Shown: positions 8,241 to 15,636 of the stretch, in pieces
Layout of the letters: each line of letters begins with the position of its first letter
Position numbering within the stretch: the stretch's first letter is position 1
DNA from: a virus
Direction: 5' to 3' (one strand)
Length of the DNA stretch: 64,000 bases
IMG/VR virus record: IMGVR_UViG_3300044911_002208
Coordinates: 62,001-126,000 of that record
Translations under genes and position numbers: made by a program
Notes under the pieces: model-generated
Told to the model about the DNA's origin: nothing
Seen by the model: only the letters and a program-made list of their open reading frames with translations
Database searches by the model: none

Positions 8241-8861
8241 TCAATCTTTTGGTAGTGATACATCACATACTTCACCATTTTTATCCAGTTCAAAAATTGG
8301 TTTAAACTTTTCTAATTTGGCAGCATCCTTATATGAAATTTCTTCTTTAAAAGCAGCTTTGCCAAAAGTAACATCACCAACATGCTCAGCTGACACTGTA
8401 AATCCAGTGTAATCCGATCCAACACAACTTGGTTTTACTCCGTTTATCCATCTTTGGACAGACATAAAACGCCCACCTTTTGGTCCTATAACCCCACCAT
8501 GAGGATCCTCTGGACGAACACGTATACAGTAATAATCATTATGCTTAAAATACTTTATTTTTTCATATTCACCTAATACCCAATTTCCACCATGACTGAA
8601 ACACATAGACCCACCCATATAAACTTCATAACTATCAACATTTGGGTGGGTATGTTCAGGGACAATAAAATTTGGAGGACATTGAAATATTTGAATTTGA
8701 AATTCACCATCATTATATAAGTAAAACTTTTTAAATCCAGGAACTCCATTTAAATAATCTTGGAATTCCTCATCATTAACAGATGAGGCCTTTTCCATGA
8801 GTTCTTCACTATCAAGAACAAATTTTAAGAATTCTTTAAGGGGATCAAAAGTATCACTCAT
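8241..8861 (-). CDS. Cupin-domain protein, 206 aa
   Basis: The central part has cupin signatures: PPNFIVPEHTHPNVDSYEVY (His pair and Glu of the first metal-binding motif), a glycine-rich turn GGSMCFSHGGNWVLGE, and a second-motif region YYCIRVRPEDPHGGVIGP with a further His. A single-domain beta-barrel binding a metal at the His residues is expected. The N-terminal 45 residues are helical (PLKEFLKFVLDSEELMEK). It starts two bases before the 804-aa virion protein ends, so it is probably in the same late transcript. Substrate and role are unknown; cupins include dioxygenases, isomerases and purely structural folds. Confidence 0.8.
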   Translation of the reverse strand: MSDTFDPLKEFLKFVLDSEELMEKASSVNDEEFQDYLNGVPGFKKFYLYNDGEFQIQIFQCPPNFIVPEHTHPNVDSYEVYMGGSMCFSHGGNWVLGEYEKIKYFKHNDYYCIRVRPEDPHGGVIGPKGGRFMSVQRWINGVKPSCVGSDYTGFTVSAEHVGDVTFGKAAFKEEISYKDAAKLEKFKPIFELDKNGEVCDVSLPKD

Positions 8862-8863
8862 TT

Positions 8864-11278
8864 TTAGTCAAATCTAGAATGCATCATATCTTGTGCTCTT
8901 TGAGCAGAAGCACGACGCTTTGCTACTGTTTGTGCAGGTGATTCTCTCTCAGATCCATATTTACCAGCCTCAGGTGGTTTTTTACCTTTTACCTTTGGTC
9001 TTTGTCCAGAAGGTCTACCACCAGACATATTACGCATCATCTTGGATACGCTTTGGAATGCTTTATCACCTTTTGCACTACCACCTTCAGGTTGTGGTTT
9101 TTGCTTTCTATAATTAATACCAGTTTCTTTAGCGTATCTTGTTTTTTCATCAATTACTTCATCATTTAATTCAATATTCTCTCCATAATTTAAGGGTAAT
9201 TTACCTTGTTTTTGCTGCTGGAATTGCTGCCTTTGAAGCATTTGCTTTTTCTGCATCAATTTTTGTTGTGCAGCAAGCATTTGTTTTCTTTCAGTATCTT
9301 TTTGCTTATTAGAAACTTCACTATCTTGCTGACCAGTTACTGTAGAAATTGCTTCAGTTACTTTACTTTTATTACGATGCATTGCATACCATGCACCTAA
9401 TGCCCTATTAATTCTTTCTTTTTTGGTATCGCCAGAAAATTTTGGATCATCAGATTTTACAAAATCACTTATAATTTTTTCTTTTGAAGTTTTAGATGTT
9501 ATTTTTTCATCTAAAGAAACTTCTTCTTTAGGAACACAGTTTGGAACTTCTTTTCCACCCTTCTTTTTAGTTCCTACCATTTCATATCCTTTCCAGCAAG
9601 GATCCTCACCTTTCATCTTCTTTGCTTCATTTTGAAGATGTGCCGCCGCTTTATATCCCTTATGACCAGATTTATAATTTTGCCATGCTTTAGTATTTGC
9701 CTTTTTATCAGCAGCAGTGACAGTCATTCTGGTATCTTTTGGTTCTGGTGTTACTCCTCCATAAACCGCTTCATCCATTTCATATGAATTATTAAGAACT
9801 CTATGTGCAGATTTTGCAGCTTTGCCTACAGTTTTTACACCAGATGCAACACCTTTACCAAACTCAGATGCACCCTTCGCAGCAACCTTTACTGCTTTAC
9901 CAGCTGTTGCAGTCGCTGCTTTATGGCGTTCCATGCCTTGCTGATACGCCTTAACAGCACCAAGAACACCCTTAGCAATTCTATCTTTTAATGGTTTTTT
10001 AGAACCTTGTGCTTCTTTTGCTTTTTCTACTGCATTTTTACCTTTATCAGTTGTAATTTTTTTAGCAACAGATGATTGACTTTTAAGAGCAGCAGTCATT
10101 CCTAAGGATTTAGAATTAGATCCTTCACCAGATCTTGCTGCTTGCTTCTCTTTACGAAGGCGATTAATAGCAGCAGTTTTTGCTCCTCCTTTGAGAGAAC
10201 CAACAGATTTACCACCCTTTGTTACTGGTTCAATACGTCCACTTCTTCTCGCCTCGGTCAATTCATAATCTTCAGAAATATAAAAAACAAAATCTGTGAA
10301 CTTCTCTAGTCCAAGTTTTTCAATAACCATATCAAGTCCATATTCATTTAATCCATTCTGATAAAAATATTCAGATGCAATATCAACAGATTCGATCAAA
10401 TAATCTTCAGTAATTTCCTGAACACCAATAAGTTCTCCACCAAATAGAGATACAGTTTCTTTTATATCAGGATTGATTTTAATTTTATTGTTTACTTTTT
10501 TCTCAGAAATTTTCTTTTGGTCTTTTTGATTATCTAAAATATCAGCAACTTCAATAAGATCTTCTCTCCAATTTGAGAATGACTCTTTTACATTAGATGT
10601 ATCTTTACCATCTGGTTTTCCACCTTTTTTGCGTTGAATCGCGTTATGAACTGCACCGCGATATTCTTTTGCACCACTTTCTACTTTTCCATCACCATCA
10701 TAATCTTTTTTAGACTTCCTTTCTGGAGTCTTATGTTGAAGTGCCGCAGCAGTTTGTTCTCCTTTTTTCTTTTCTCCTTCATAAGGAGTTCCATAAGAAG
10801 TACCAACAACAGATTGAATCTGTGGATTTTTTCTCAATTCATATTTTTTCTTTAAACTAGCATATCTTCTATATGGTTTACCGTATCCCTTTGCAGGAGT
10901 AACTAAAACCATCTCTTTTTTATTATCATCAGCTTCAGTAATATTATCTTCGATCTCTTCTTTAACAGATCCACCAAATACCATACCTTTAGCAAGTTCT
11001 TTAACAGGGGCTGATGCAGATGAATTTTGAAGAACTTGGGACCACGCTCTTTCTAAAGGAAGATCTTCTCTTCTTGCTTTATAACGAGTATCATAAGCAA
11101 GTTGTCTTGCTTGCTTTTTGATTTTTTCATCAGGATTTCCACCAGAATCAGACTTATCTCCACCTTCTTTTTGAGGAGCCTTTTTGGTCAATTGTGGTTT
11201 AGTAGGAGTTTTACCAAGTTGTGCTTCAAACTCTTTTAAATAGACCTCATGAAGGTCGGTTACGATATGTCTTAACAT
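8864..11278 (-). CDS. Large virion protein with basic repeats and EF-hand-like loop, 804 aa
   Basis: This is a modular, mostly low-complexity protein. Residues about 190-220 contain KKDYDGDGKVESGAKEYRG, an EF-hand-like D-x-D-x-D-G calcium loop. Residues about 285-345 form an acidic helical domain (YLIESVDIASEYFYQNGL). Residues 360-500 are Lys/Ala/Gly-rich like the 331-1284 protein (KAVKVAAKGASEFGKGVAS). A Gln/Lys-rich stretch (MLAAQQKLMQKKQ) lies near 660-690. Several sites fit the T4 gp21 cleavage rule (ITE|A at 113-116, ITE|D at 289-292, LTE|A at 340-343), so it may be processed during head maturation. A late promoter lies 36-40 bases upstream, inside the end of the preceding gene. Confidence 0.85.
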   Translation of the reverse strand: MLRHIVTDLHEVYLKEFEAQLGKTPTKPQLTKKAPQKEGGDKSDSGGNPDEKIKKQARQLAYDTRYKARREDLPLERAWSQVLQNSSASAPVKELAKGMVFGGSVKEEIEDNITEADDNKKEMVLVTPAKGYGKPYRRYASLKKKYELRKNPQIQSVVGTSYGTPYEGEKKKGEQTAAALQHKTPERKSKKDYDGDGKVESGAKEYRGAVHNAIQRKKGGKPDGKDTSNVKESFSNWREDLIEVADILDNQKDQKKISEKKVNNKIKINPDIKETVSLFGGELIGVQEITEDYLIESVDIASEYFYQNGLNEYGLDMVIEKLGLEKFTDFVFYISEDYELTEARRSGRIEPVTKGGKSVGSLKGGAKTAAINRLRKEKQAARSGEGSNSKSLGMTAALKSQSSVAKKITTDKGKNAVEKAKEAQGSKKPLKDRIAKGVLGAVKAYQQGMERHKAATATAGKAVKVAAKGASEFGKGVASGVKTVGKAAKSAHRVLNNSYEMDEAVYGGVTPEPKDTRMTVTAADKKANTKAWQNYKSGHKGYKAAAHLQNEAKKMKGEDPCWKGYEMVGTKKKGGKEVPNCVPKEEVSLDEKITSKTSKEKIISDFVKSDDPKFSGDTKKERINRALGAWYAMHRNKSKVTEAISTVTGQQDSEVSNKQKDTERKQMLAAQQKLMQKKQMLQRQQFQQQKQGKLPLNYGENIELNDEVIDEKTRYAKETGINYRKQKPQPEGGSAKGDKAFQSVSKMMRNMSGGRPSGQRPKVKGKKPPEAGKYGSERESPAQTVAKRRASAQRAQDMMHSRFD

Positions 11279-11300
11279 TTTATTAAAAAATTAAATTACT

Positions 11301-11891
11301 TTAATTTGCCTTATATTTATTTATGAAATTCTTTATCCTCTTTGTTCCTGTCATTTTCATAGCATATTTTCTATATTCATCAGTACCAACTTCTCTTTGT
11401 TTTGCGGGAACTCCAGATTTTTCTGTCCATTCAACGACATCTTTTATCCAAGATTTAAACATTTCATTATCTTCAGTAACACAAATTAAATAATTTGTTC
11501 CTCTACGAATTATTTTACCAATCATACCTGTGTTCAAATTTTCAACAATTTCACCCTCATTAAATATCTGACCAGAAATATATTTTTCTCTCAATATTTG
11601 TTCATTTTCTCTATCAATTATGTAATTTTCTTTTTTTGTTTTTTTAGAAAAAGTTTGAGTAGAAACGGGTCTTTGGTTAGATGCTGTTCTAACTTGTTTA
11701 GGATCTGGTTCCCCAATAATTTGATTTTGATTATAAAATTTTAATCTACCACCTTCATTTTTAGCTACAAATTCCCCAGTTTTTTTATCATAAAATCCAC
11801 CATGCCCATCTGGCACAAGTCCCAGTCTCTTACCATGAATTGAGGCAAGAGACTTACTAGATTCATTTAAGAATTGAGAGAAACTTTTCAT
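11301..11891 (-). CDS. Putative internal head protein with capsid-targeting-like N-terminus, 196 aa
   Basis: The N-terminus MKSFSQFLNES resembles the capsid-targeting sequence of T4 internal proteins (MKTYQEFIAE), with LNE|S as a candidate gp21 cleavage site. After it comes HGKRLGLVPDGHGGFYDKKT and a basic linker. A C-terminal SH3-like segment follows (FNEGEIVENLNTGMIGKIIR...NYLICVTEDNEMFKSWIKDV). A CATAAATA late promoter is 20 bases upstream. Known: T4 proteins with this tag are packed into the prohead core and trimmed. Inferred: this protein is packaged likewise. It sits between the 804-aa virion protein and the nuclease-like gene. Confidence 0.8.
   Translation of the reverse strand: MKSFSQFLNESSKSLASIHGKRLGLVPDGHGGFYDKKTGEFVAKNEGGRLKFYNQNQIIGEPDPKQVRTASNQRPVSTQTFSKKTKKENYIIDRENEQILREKYISGQIFNEGEIVENLNTGMIGKIIRRGTNYLICVTEDNEMFKSWIKDVVEWTEKSGVPAKQREVGTDEYRKYAMKMTGTKRIKNFINKYKAN
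11318..11325 (-). promoter_or_regulatory. Late promoter (CATAAATA)
   Basis: CATAAATA, with an overlapping AATAAATA at 11314-11321, on the minus strand 36-40 bases before the ATG at 11278. It lies within the last codons of the upstream gene. Confidence 0.55.
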
Positions 11892-11910
11892 ATTTGTTTT
11901 GATATACTAA

Positions 11911-11918
11911 TATTTATG
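11911..11918 (-). promoter_or_regulatory. Late promoter (CATAAATA)
   Basis: CATAAATA on the minus strand, 20 bases before the ATG at 11891. Confidence 0.6.
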
Positions 11919-11924
11919 AACTGA

Positions 11925-13004
11925 TTAAATTTCCTTATTTTTTCTTCTAGATACTATATATCCTTTGGTCCAAATACCACCTCTAACTCCATATATGGTT
12001 CTTCCATTATAAGTTATCTTTCTATATCTTTCACCAGTTCTAGCACCTAAAACTGGATCATAATCTCTAGATAATCCAGATAAATCACCTTTTCTAACAA
12101 TTTTAGTAGAGAACATAATATGTAAAACAGATCCCCTTACTGAAAATCTAGGATCCCCCTGAATAAAAAAATCTACGCTATCATATCCAGATGCTTTTTT
12201 ATAATCTTTACCAAATACAGATTGTTTTTTTAAATTTCTATCAGATATTTTTCTATGTAAAGTAGTATAATCATCAGATAAACTTTCCCAGTTATTCACA
12301 ACATCTTCATTAAATTTTTTAACCTCTGGATGATTAGATATAATATCTCCAGACCTTTGGGTTATTCCCCCATATTGCTGGAAATCTAATGAGGTGGATC
12401 CACTTTTATATGAAATAAAGCATACTTCATTTCCATCATAATCTATTACAACAAAATCTGCTTTTTTTGTTCCAACTCCACCAACAAATCCAGCAATATT
12501 TTTATATGTTTTATTTTTTATTTTAATATCGATTGGTTTTCCGTTACCACTTTCTTGTATTTTAGAATTAATTAATCTCAAAACATTTAATTCATAGTTA
12601 TTGGATGGTTGCCTTTTCAAACTAGAATTCTTAGGAAAAACATGCTTATCTAATAACTCATTCCAAATATTATAAGATTTTGAATCTGCACCATCTGGAA
12701 ATTTAAATAATATTCTTATTTCTTTTTCTCTTTTACCAAATTTTTTAAAATCAGTTATTGTCAATCCAGGAAAAGAACTTCCTGTAACTCTCCCTTCAAT
12801 ATATTTTACCCCAATATCTGTTAAAGCATCAGTAACTACTTCTAAAGTGTCAGACCTATCATTAGATTTTATAATTACAAATGTGGTTTGTTTGGTGTTA
12901 GTTTTATATGCATAATCACCTTGAATATCTATTTTTATTTTATTCCTACTTTTTAAGTGTTTTTTTAAATCATCTATTATCGTCTTTGCACCCCTTAGTT
13001 CCAT
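11925..13004 (-). CDS. Hypothetical protein with PD-(D/E)XK-like core, 359 aa
   Basis: This protein is not securely recognised. Residues about 165-205 read KNIAGFVGGVGTKKADFVVI followed shortly by CFISYKSGST, giving the beta-strand/Asp/(x)-Lys arrangement of PD-(D/E)XK nucleases, although the usual Glu before Lys is replaced (SYK). The C-terminal third is beta-rich and basic (RKITYNGRTIYGVRGGIWTKGY). It lies between the tRNA pair and a putative internal head protein. A CTAAATA late-promoter variant is 26 bases upstream. It could be a DNA-processing nuclease, a degenerate nuclease fold or a packaged protein. Confidence 0.7.
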   Translation of the reverse strand: MELRGAKTIIDDLKKHLKSRNKIKIDIQGDYAYKTNTKQTTFVIIKSNDRSDTLEVVTDALTDIGVKYIEGRVTGSSFPGLTITDFKKFGKREKEIRILFKFPDGADSKSYNIWNELLDKHVFPKNSSLKRQPSNNYELNVLRLINSKIQESGNGKPIDIKIKNKTYKNIAGFVGGVGTKKADFVVIDYDGNEVCFISYKSGSTSLDFQQYGGITQRSGDIISNHPEVKKFNEDVVNNWESLSDDYTTLHRKISDRNLKKQSVFGKDYKKASGYDSVDFFIQGDPRFSVRGSVLHIMFSTKIVRKGDLSGLSRDYDPVLGARTGERYRKITYNGRTIYGVRGGIWTKGYIVSRRKNKEI

Positions 13005-13029
13005 TTTGGAATTTTAACTGCATTTGAAA

Positions 13030-13036
13030 TATTTAG
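13030..13036 (-). promoter_or_regulatory. Possible late promoter variant (CTAAATA)
   Basis: CTAAATA on the minus strand 26 bases before the ATG at 13004, abutting the 3' end of tRNA-Leu. The promoter would let the nuclease-like gene be transcribed late, independently of the tRNA promoter. Confidence 0.4.
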
Positions 13037-13116
13037 TGCCCAAGAGAGGACTCGAACCTCCAAGCCGAAGCACATGATCCTAAGTCATGCGTGTTTACCA
13101 ATTTCACCACTTGGGC
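13037..13116 (-). tRNA. tRNA-Leu (anticodon TAG)
   Basis: The minus strand folds into a cloverleaf: acceptor GCCCAAG / CTTGGGC, D arm with GGTGAAATTGGTAAACAC, anticodon stem CATGA / TCATG with loop CTTAGGA (anticodon TAG, reading CTA/CTG), a variable arm around GCTTCGGC, and a T arm GGAGG-TTCGAGT-CCTCT. The discriminator is A and no CCA is encoded. It follows tRNA-Ala after three bases. Phage tRNAs commonly supplement codons favoured by the phage. Confidence 0.93.
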
Positions 13117-13119
13117 TTA

Positions 13120-13190
13120 TGGAGAATACCAGAGTCGAACTGGTGATTGATGCTTGCAAAGCACCCGTTTTACCACTAAACTAATCCCCC
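13120..13190 (-). tRNA. tRNA-Ala (anticodon TGC)
   Basis: Cloverleaf on the minus strand: acceptor GGGGGAT / ATTCTCC with a G3:T70 wobble, which is the main identity element of alanine tRNAs. The D arm is GTTTAGTGGTAAAAC. The anticodon stem GGTGC / GCATC has loop TTTGCAA (anticodon TGC). The T arm is CCAGT-TCGACTC-TGG. No CCA is encoded. It starts only about 4-7 bases after the predicted start site of the strong promoter at 13201-13229. Confidence 0.93.
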
Positions 13191-13200
13191 ACATCTACAA

Positions 13201-13229
13201 AGTATATGTCTCCTCTCAACTTTTGTCAA
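13201..13229 (-). promoter_or_regulatory. Consensus sigma-70 promoter for the tRNA pair
   Basis: On the minus strand TTGACA (13224-13229), a 17-base spacer and TATACT (13201-13206) form a nearly perfect host-type promoter. The predicted start lies about 4-7 bases before tRNA-Ala, so the tRNAs would be transcribed early by host polymerase. Confidence 0.85.
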
Positions 13230-13237
13230 GAGGAGAC
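13208..13237. repeat. Inverted repeat overlapping the tRNA promoter
   Basis: GTCTCCTCT (13208-13216) and AGAGGAGAC (13229-13237) form a perfect 9-bp inverted repeat with a 12-base centre. It spans the promoter spacer and most of the -35 box. It may act as a terminator lacking a T run for the 13262 gene, or as an operator. Confidence 0.7.
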
Positions 13238-13261
13238 TAAGACAAAATTATGATATATTTA

Positions 13262-13891
13262 TCAATAATCTGGTGTATGTTGCATCATTGTATCCATCAT
13301 CTTAATGCCCCTCTTTTCCTTTTTCTTGCTAGTAGTATCAGTTTTACCAGCAGAAGAACCCATTAACTTTCCAGCTTTATTCATAACTTTACCTGTTGGA
13401 AATTCTTTATATCCCTCAAGAATTTCTTCAATCCAATTTTCACCAATATTTTCTGCCATTAATTCTGCAGATTCAAAAGTTTCTGCATACCCTTCAACAA
13501 ACAAATATTCTACAATAGCTTCAAATTCCTCTTTGTTAACTCCAGGTTTTTTAACTGGTCTTGGGGGATTGTTTAAAGGATTTTTTGAAAATGCTGCACG
13601 GTGATCTTCAGGTGGATTTCCGCGAGCAGCACGAGCACCACCATATCCATCTGCTCTTGGATCTTCTCCACGTTGTACCGCACCGCGAATTGAATCCATT
13701 TTCATTGCACGGTTTCTTGAAGTTCCTCTACTACCACCCCTTTGAGAAACAGATACTTTTCTATGCTTTGCTTCTTGTTTATCAACTTTAGCATAAGGAA
13801 ACTCTTTTTTACCTTCTTCAATATCAACTTCTTCTGAAAGATACAGAGAGTTATACAAATCCCTCATTCCATCTGGGTTACAAAAATCCAT
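13262..13891 (-). CDS. Basic virion protein with shared C-terminal helical domain, 209 aa
   Basis: The protein has a basic, Gly/Arg-rich middle (VSQRGGSRGTSRNRAMKMDS, RADGYGGARAARGNPP) and a helical segment (FEAIVEYLFVEGYAETFESA...ENIGENWIEEILEGY) plainly related to the C-terminus of the 331-1284 protein. It ends in a Lys-rich tail. A TATAAATA late promoter lies 26 bases upstream, following the mazG terminator. YLSE|E at about residues 17-21 is a weak candidate gp21 site. It is probably a late DNA-binding or internal structural protein. Confidence 0.78.
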   Translation of the reverse strand: MDFCNPDGMRDLYNSLYLSEEVDIEEGKKEFPYAKVDKQEAKHRKVSVSQRGGSRGTSRNRAMKMDSIRGAVQRGEDPRADGYGGARAARGNPPEDHRAAFSKNPLNNPPRPVKKPGVNKEEFEAIVEYLFVEGYAETFESAELMAENIGENWIEEILEGYKEFPTGKVMNKAGKLMGSSAGKTDTTSKKKEKRGIKMMDTMMQHTPDY

Positions 13892-13916
13892 TTTAGTTTT
13901 CTTGGTATTATAAAAA

Positions 13917-13924
13917 TATTTATA
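13917..13924 (-). promoter_or_regulatory. Late promoter (TATAAATA)
   Basis: A perfect TATAAATA on the minus strand 26 bases before the ATG at 13891, directly after the mazG terminator. Confidence 0.8.
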
Positions 13925-13947
13925 AAAAAACCTCCCAATTTGGGAGG
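13924..13947 (-). terminator. Terminator after mazG
   Basis: The stem CCTCCCA / TGGGAGG (13931-13937 and 13941-13947) with a three-base loop is followed on the minus strand by seven T. Confidence 0.85.
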
Positions 13948-13954
13948 CATAATA

Positions 13955-14365
13955 TCAAAGATCTCCTTCTACTCGATTTTCAGATCGATAAACATCAAAA
14001 GAACCTTCAGGATAACGAGCACTCAGTTTTTCAAAATTCATTTGAAGAACTTCTTCAAAGTTAGTGTCAAGTGCCATACAAGCTTGTGCAAGATACCAAC
14101 AAATATCACCAAGTTCACGTTTCAGGTGAAAAACATTTTCTTCATTATAAGGTTTTCCTTGAAGGAAGATTTTTTTTACAACTTCAGTAAACTCACCTGC
14201 TTCTGCACTGATACCAAAAGCAGCAGTCAAAAGACGAGGAACATCAGCATCATGAGTTGCTTCGAGTTCAGTCATACGAGCAAGAAGTTGTGCAAAATCA
14301 CTGCTAGCAGGACTAGTTGTTTGTCGAACGAATTCAATATATTTTTTAGTATCAATGATTTTCAT
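13955..14365 (-). CDS. mazG: MazG nucleotide pyrophosphohydrolase
   Basis: This 136-aa MazG-type all-alpha NTP pyrophosphohydrolase has the metal-binding pattern E55-A-G-E58 (SAEAGEFTEVVKK) and E84-L-G-D87 (KRELGDICWYL). The family hydrolyses NTPs or dNTPs to monophosphate and pyrophosphate. In cyanophages it is a widespread auxiliary gene, variously proposed to act on host nucleotide pools or on stress signalling; the substrate cannot be told from sequence. It is the last gene of the unit downstream of the glycan island and is followed by a strong terminator. Confidence 0.93.
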   Translation of the reverse strand: MKIIDTKKYIEFVRQTTSPASSDFAQLLARMTELEATHDADVPRLLTAAFGISAEAGEFTEVVKKIFLQGKPYNEENVFHLKRELGDICWYLAQACMALDTNFEEVLQMNFEKLSARYPEGSFDVYRSENRVEGDL

Positions 14366-14412
14366 AAGTTTTTAATTTCTCTTTAAAAGGATAACAGATT
14401 TAAAAATTCTAG

Positions 14413-15636
14413 TCAAGGATTGAATCGGGTATTACCATAGTGAATTACAGTAATATTGTCCGATTTAAACTTTCTCCAAGGATCCAAAACAATACTTCCT
14501 TCTGGAATATCACAATAAAGTTCGTCATCACTTCCATCATGCCAATAAGTTGTAGATGCACTATGTGCGAGAAGAAATACTGCAGGACCATTAGGAGTAT
14601 ATTCGTCTCCAGTATATTTGTCAACATAGATTGGAGGTTTGCCCATCTCCGTACAGTAATGACCAACTAAAATACTATAACTCCCATCAATATAAGGAAC
14701 TTTTGGTTTGTATGCTTTGCCATGAATAACAATTGGCAATTCATCATTAGCAAGTTCAACTAATTTTTTCGCAAGATTTTTTGCCTGAACTTCTCTAGAA
14801 CGCATAATTCCTTCAAAAAGGTCATATCCCAAATCTAGTTTTTTTGCAAGATAGCGAAGGGCAATGTTATCTCTAGGATGACAGGCACCACCATCACCCA
14901 TACCTGCCTTCATATAATGTGTACTAATAATTCTAGAAGCACCTAAGCAAAGAGCACTAGTAACAACATCAACATTAATATTATGAGAACGTTCAGCAAC
15001 ATCTTGAATCATGTTGACAAAACTAATTTTATTACTAATAAACGTATTATAGAATACTTTAATACATTCACATTCATCCCAAGTCCCAACAACATATGCA
15101 GGATCATTCTGCATTATTGTTTTATAAAAATCAATTAATTGTTTAGCATCACCATTTGTTTTCCCATCTTCGGTTCCAATCATTACCATTTCTGGATTAA
15201 CCATATCCCAAGCAACAGATCCCATTGCAATTAAATACGGATTATAAACAAATCGTGTATTAGTAACCAAATTACAAAACTGTGTTCTAGTTGTTCCAGG
15301 AAGAACTGTAGAAATCAACACAAGTAGTTGATTCTTATTCATATATTTGTTTGCTTCAACCAAACATTCCTTTACAATATCATAACTAAAATCTTTTGGT
15401 TGAAGATCCATGCATGGTTTACTTCCATCATATTCTGGATCATGGGGAGTTGGAACAGCAATAAAGACAATATCACTCAATTCTACAACTTCTTTGATAT
15501 TATTTTTAACTTTTATTAGATCACTATCTTTAGGTGAAATATCATATCCGTATACATTGTGCCCTTGCAAAAAAATTTCTTCGGCACATGCCATACCCAA
15601 TTTACCCAAACCAATAAATCCAATTTCCATAATCAT
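14413..15636 (-). CDS. Nucleotide-sugar dehydrogenase (UDP-glucose/GDP-mannose dehydrogenase family)
   Basis: The N-terminal Rossmann motif IGFIGLGKLGMACAEE is followed by an acidic strand end (VYGYDISP). The catalytic Cys is C252 in GGACHPRDNIAL, corresponding to the GGxCxPKD signature. Members oxidise a nucleotide hexose twice to the uronic acid, such as UDP-glucose to UDP-glucuronate. At 407 aa it is of normal length, though the C-terminal UDP-binding part is divergent, so the exact substrate is open. Its start overlaps the amidinotransferase stop by four bases (ATGA), making it the last gene of the glycan operon. Confidence 0.85.
   Translation of the reverse strand: MIMEIGFIGLGKLGMACAEEIFLQGHNVYGYDISPKDSDLIKVKNNIKEVVELSDIVFIAVPTPHDPEYDGSKPCMDLQPKDFSYDIVKECLVEANKYMNKNQLLVLISTVLPGTTRTQFCNLVTNTRFVYNPYLIAMGSVAWDMVNPEMVMIGTEDGKTNGDAKQLIDFYKTIMQNDPAYVVGTWDECECIKVFYNTFISNKISFVNMIQDVAERSHNINVDVVTSALCLGASRIISTHYMKAGMGDGGACHPRDNIALRYLAKKLDLGYDLFEGIMRSREVQAKNLAKKLVELANDELPIVIHGKAYKPKVPYIDGSYSILVGHYCTEMGKPPIYVDKYTGDEYTPNGPAVFLLAHSASTTYWHDGSDDELYCDIPEGSIVLDPWRKFKSDNITVIHYGNTRFNP

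Noticed and set aside
13955-14365. mazG as the antitoxin-neighbour of a MazEF toxin system
   Set aside because: No mazE or mazF frame is nearby, and neighbours are glycan and virion genes. Cyanophage MazG stands alone.
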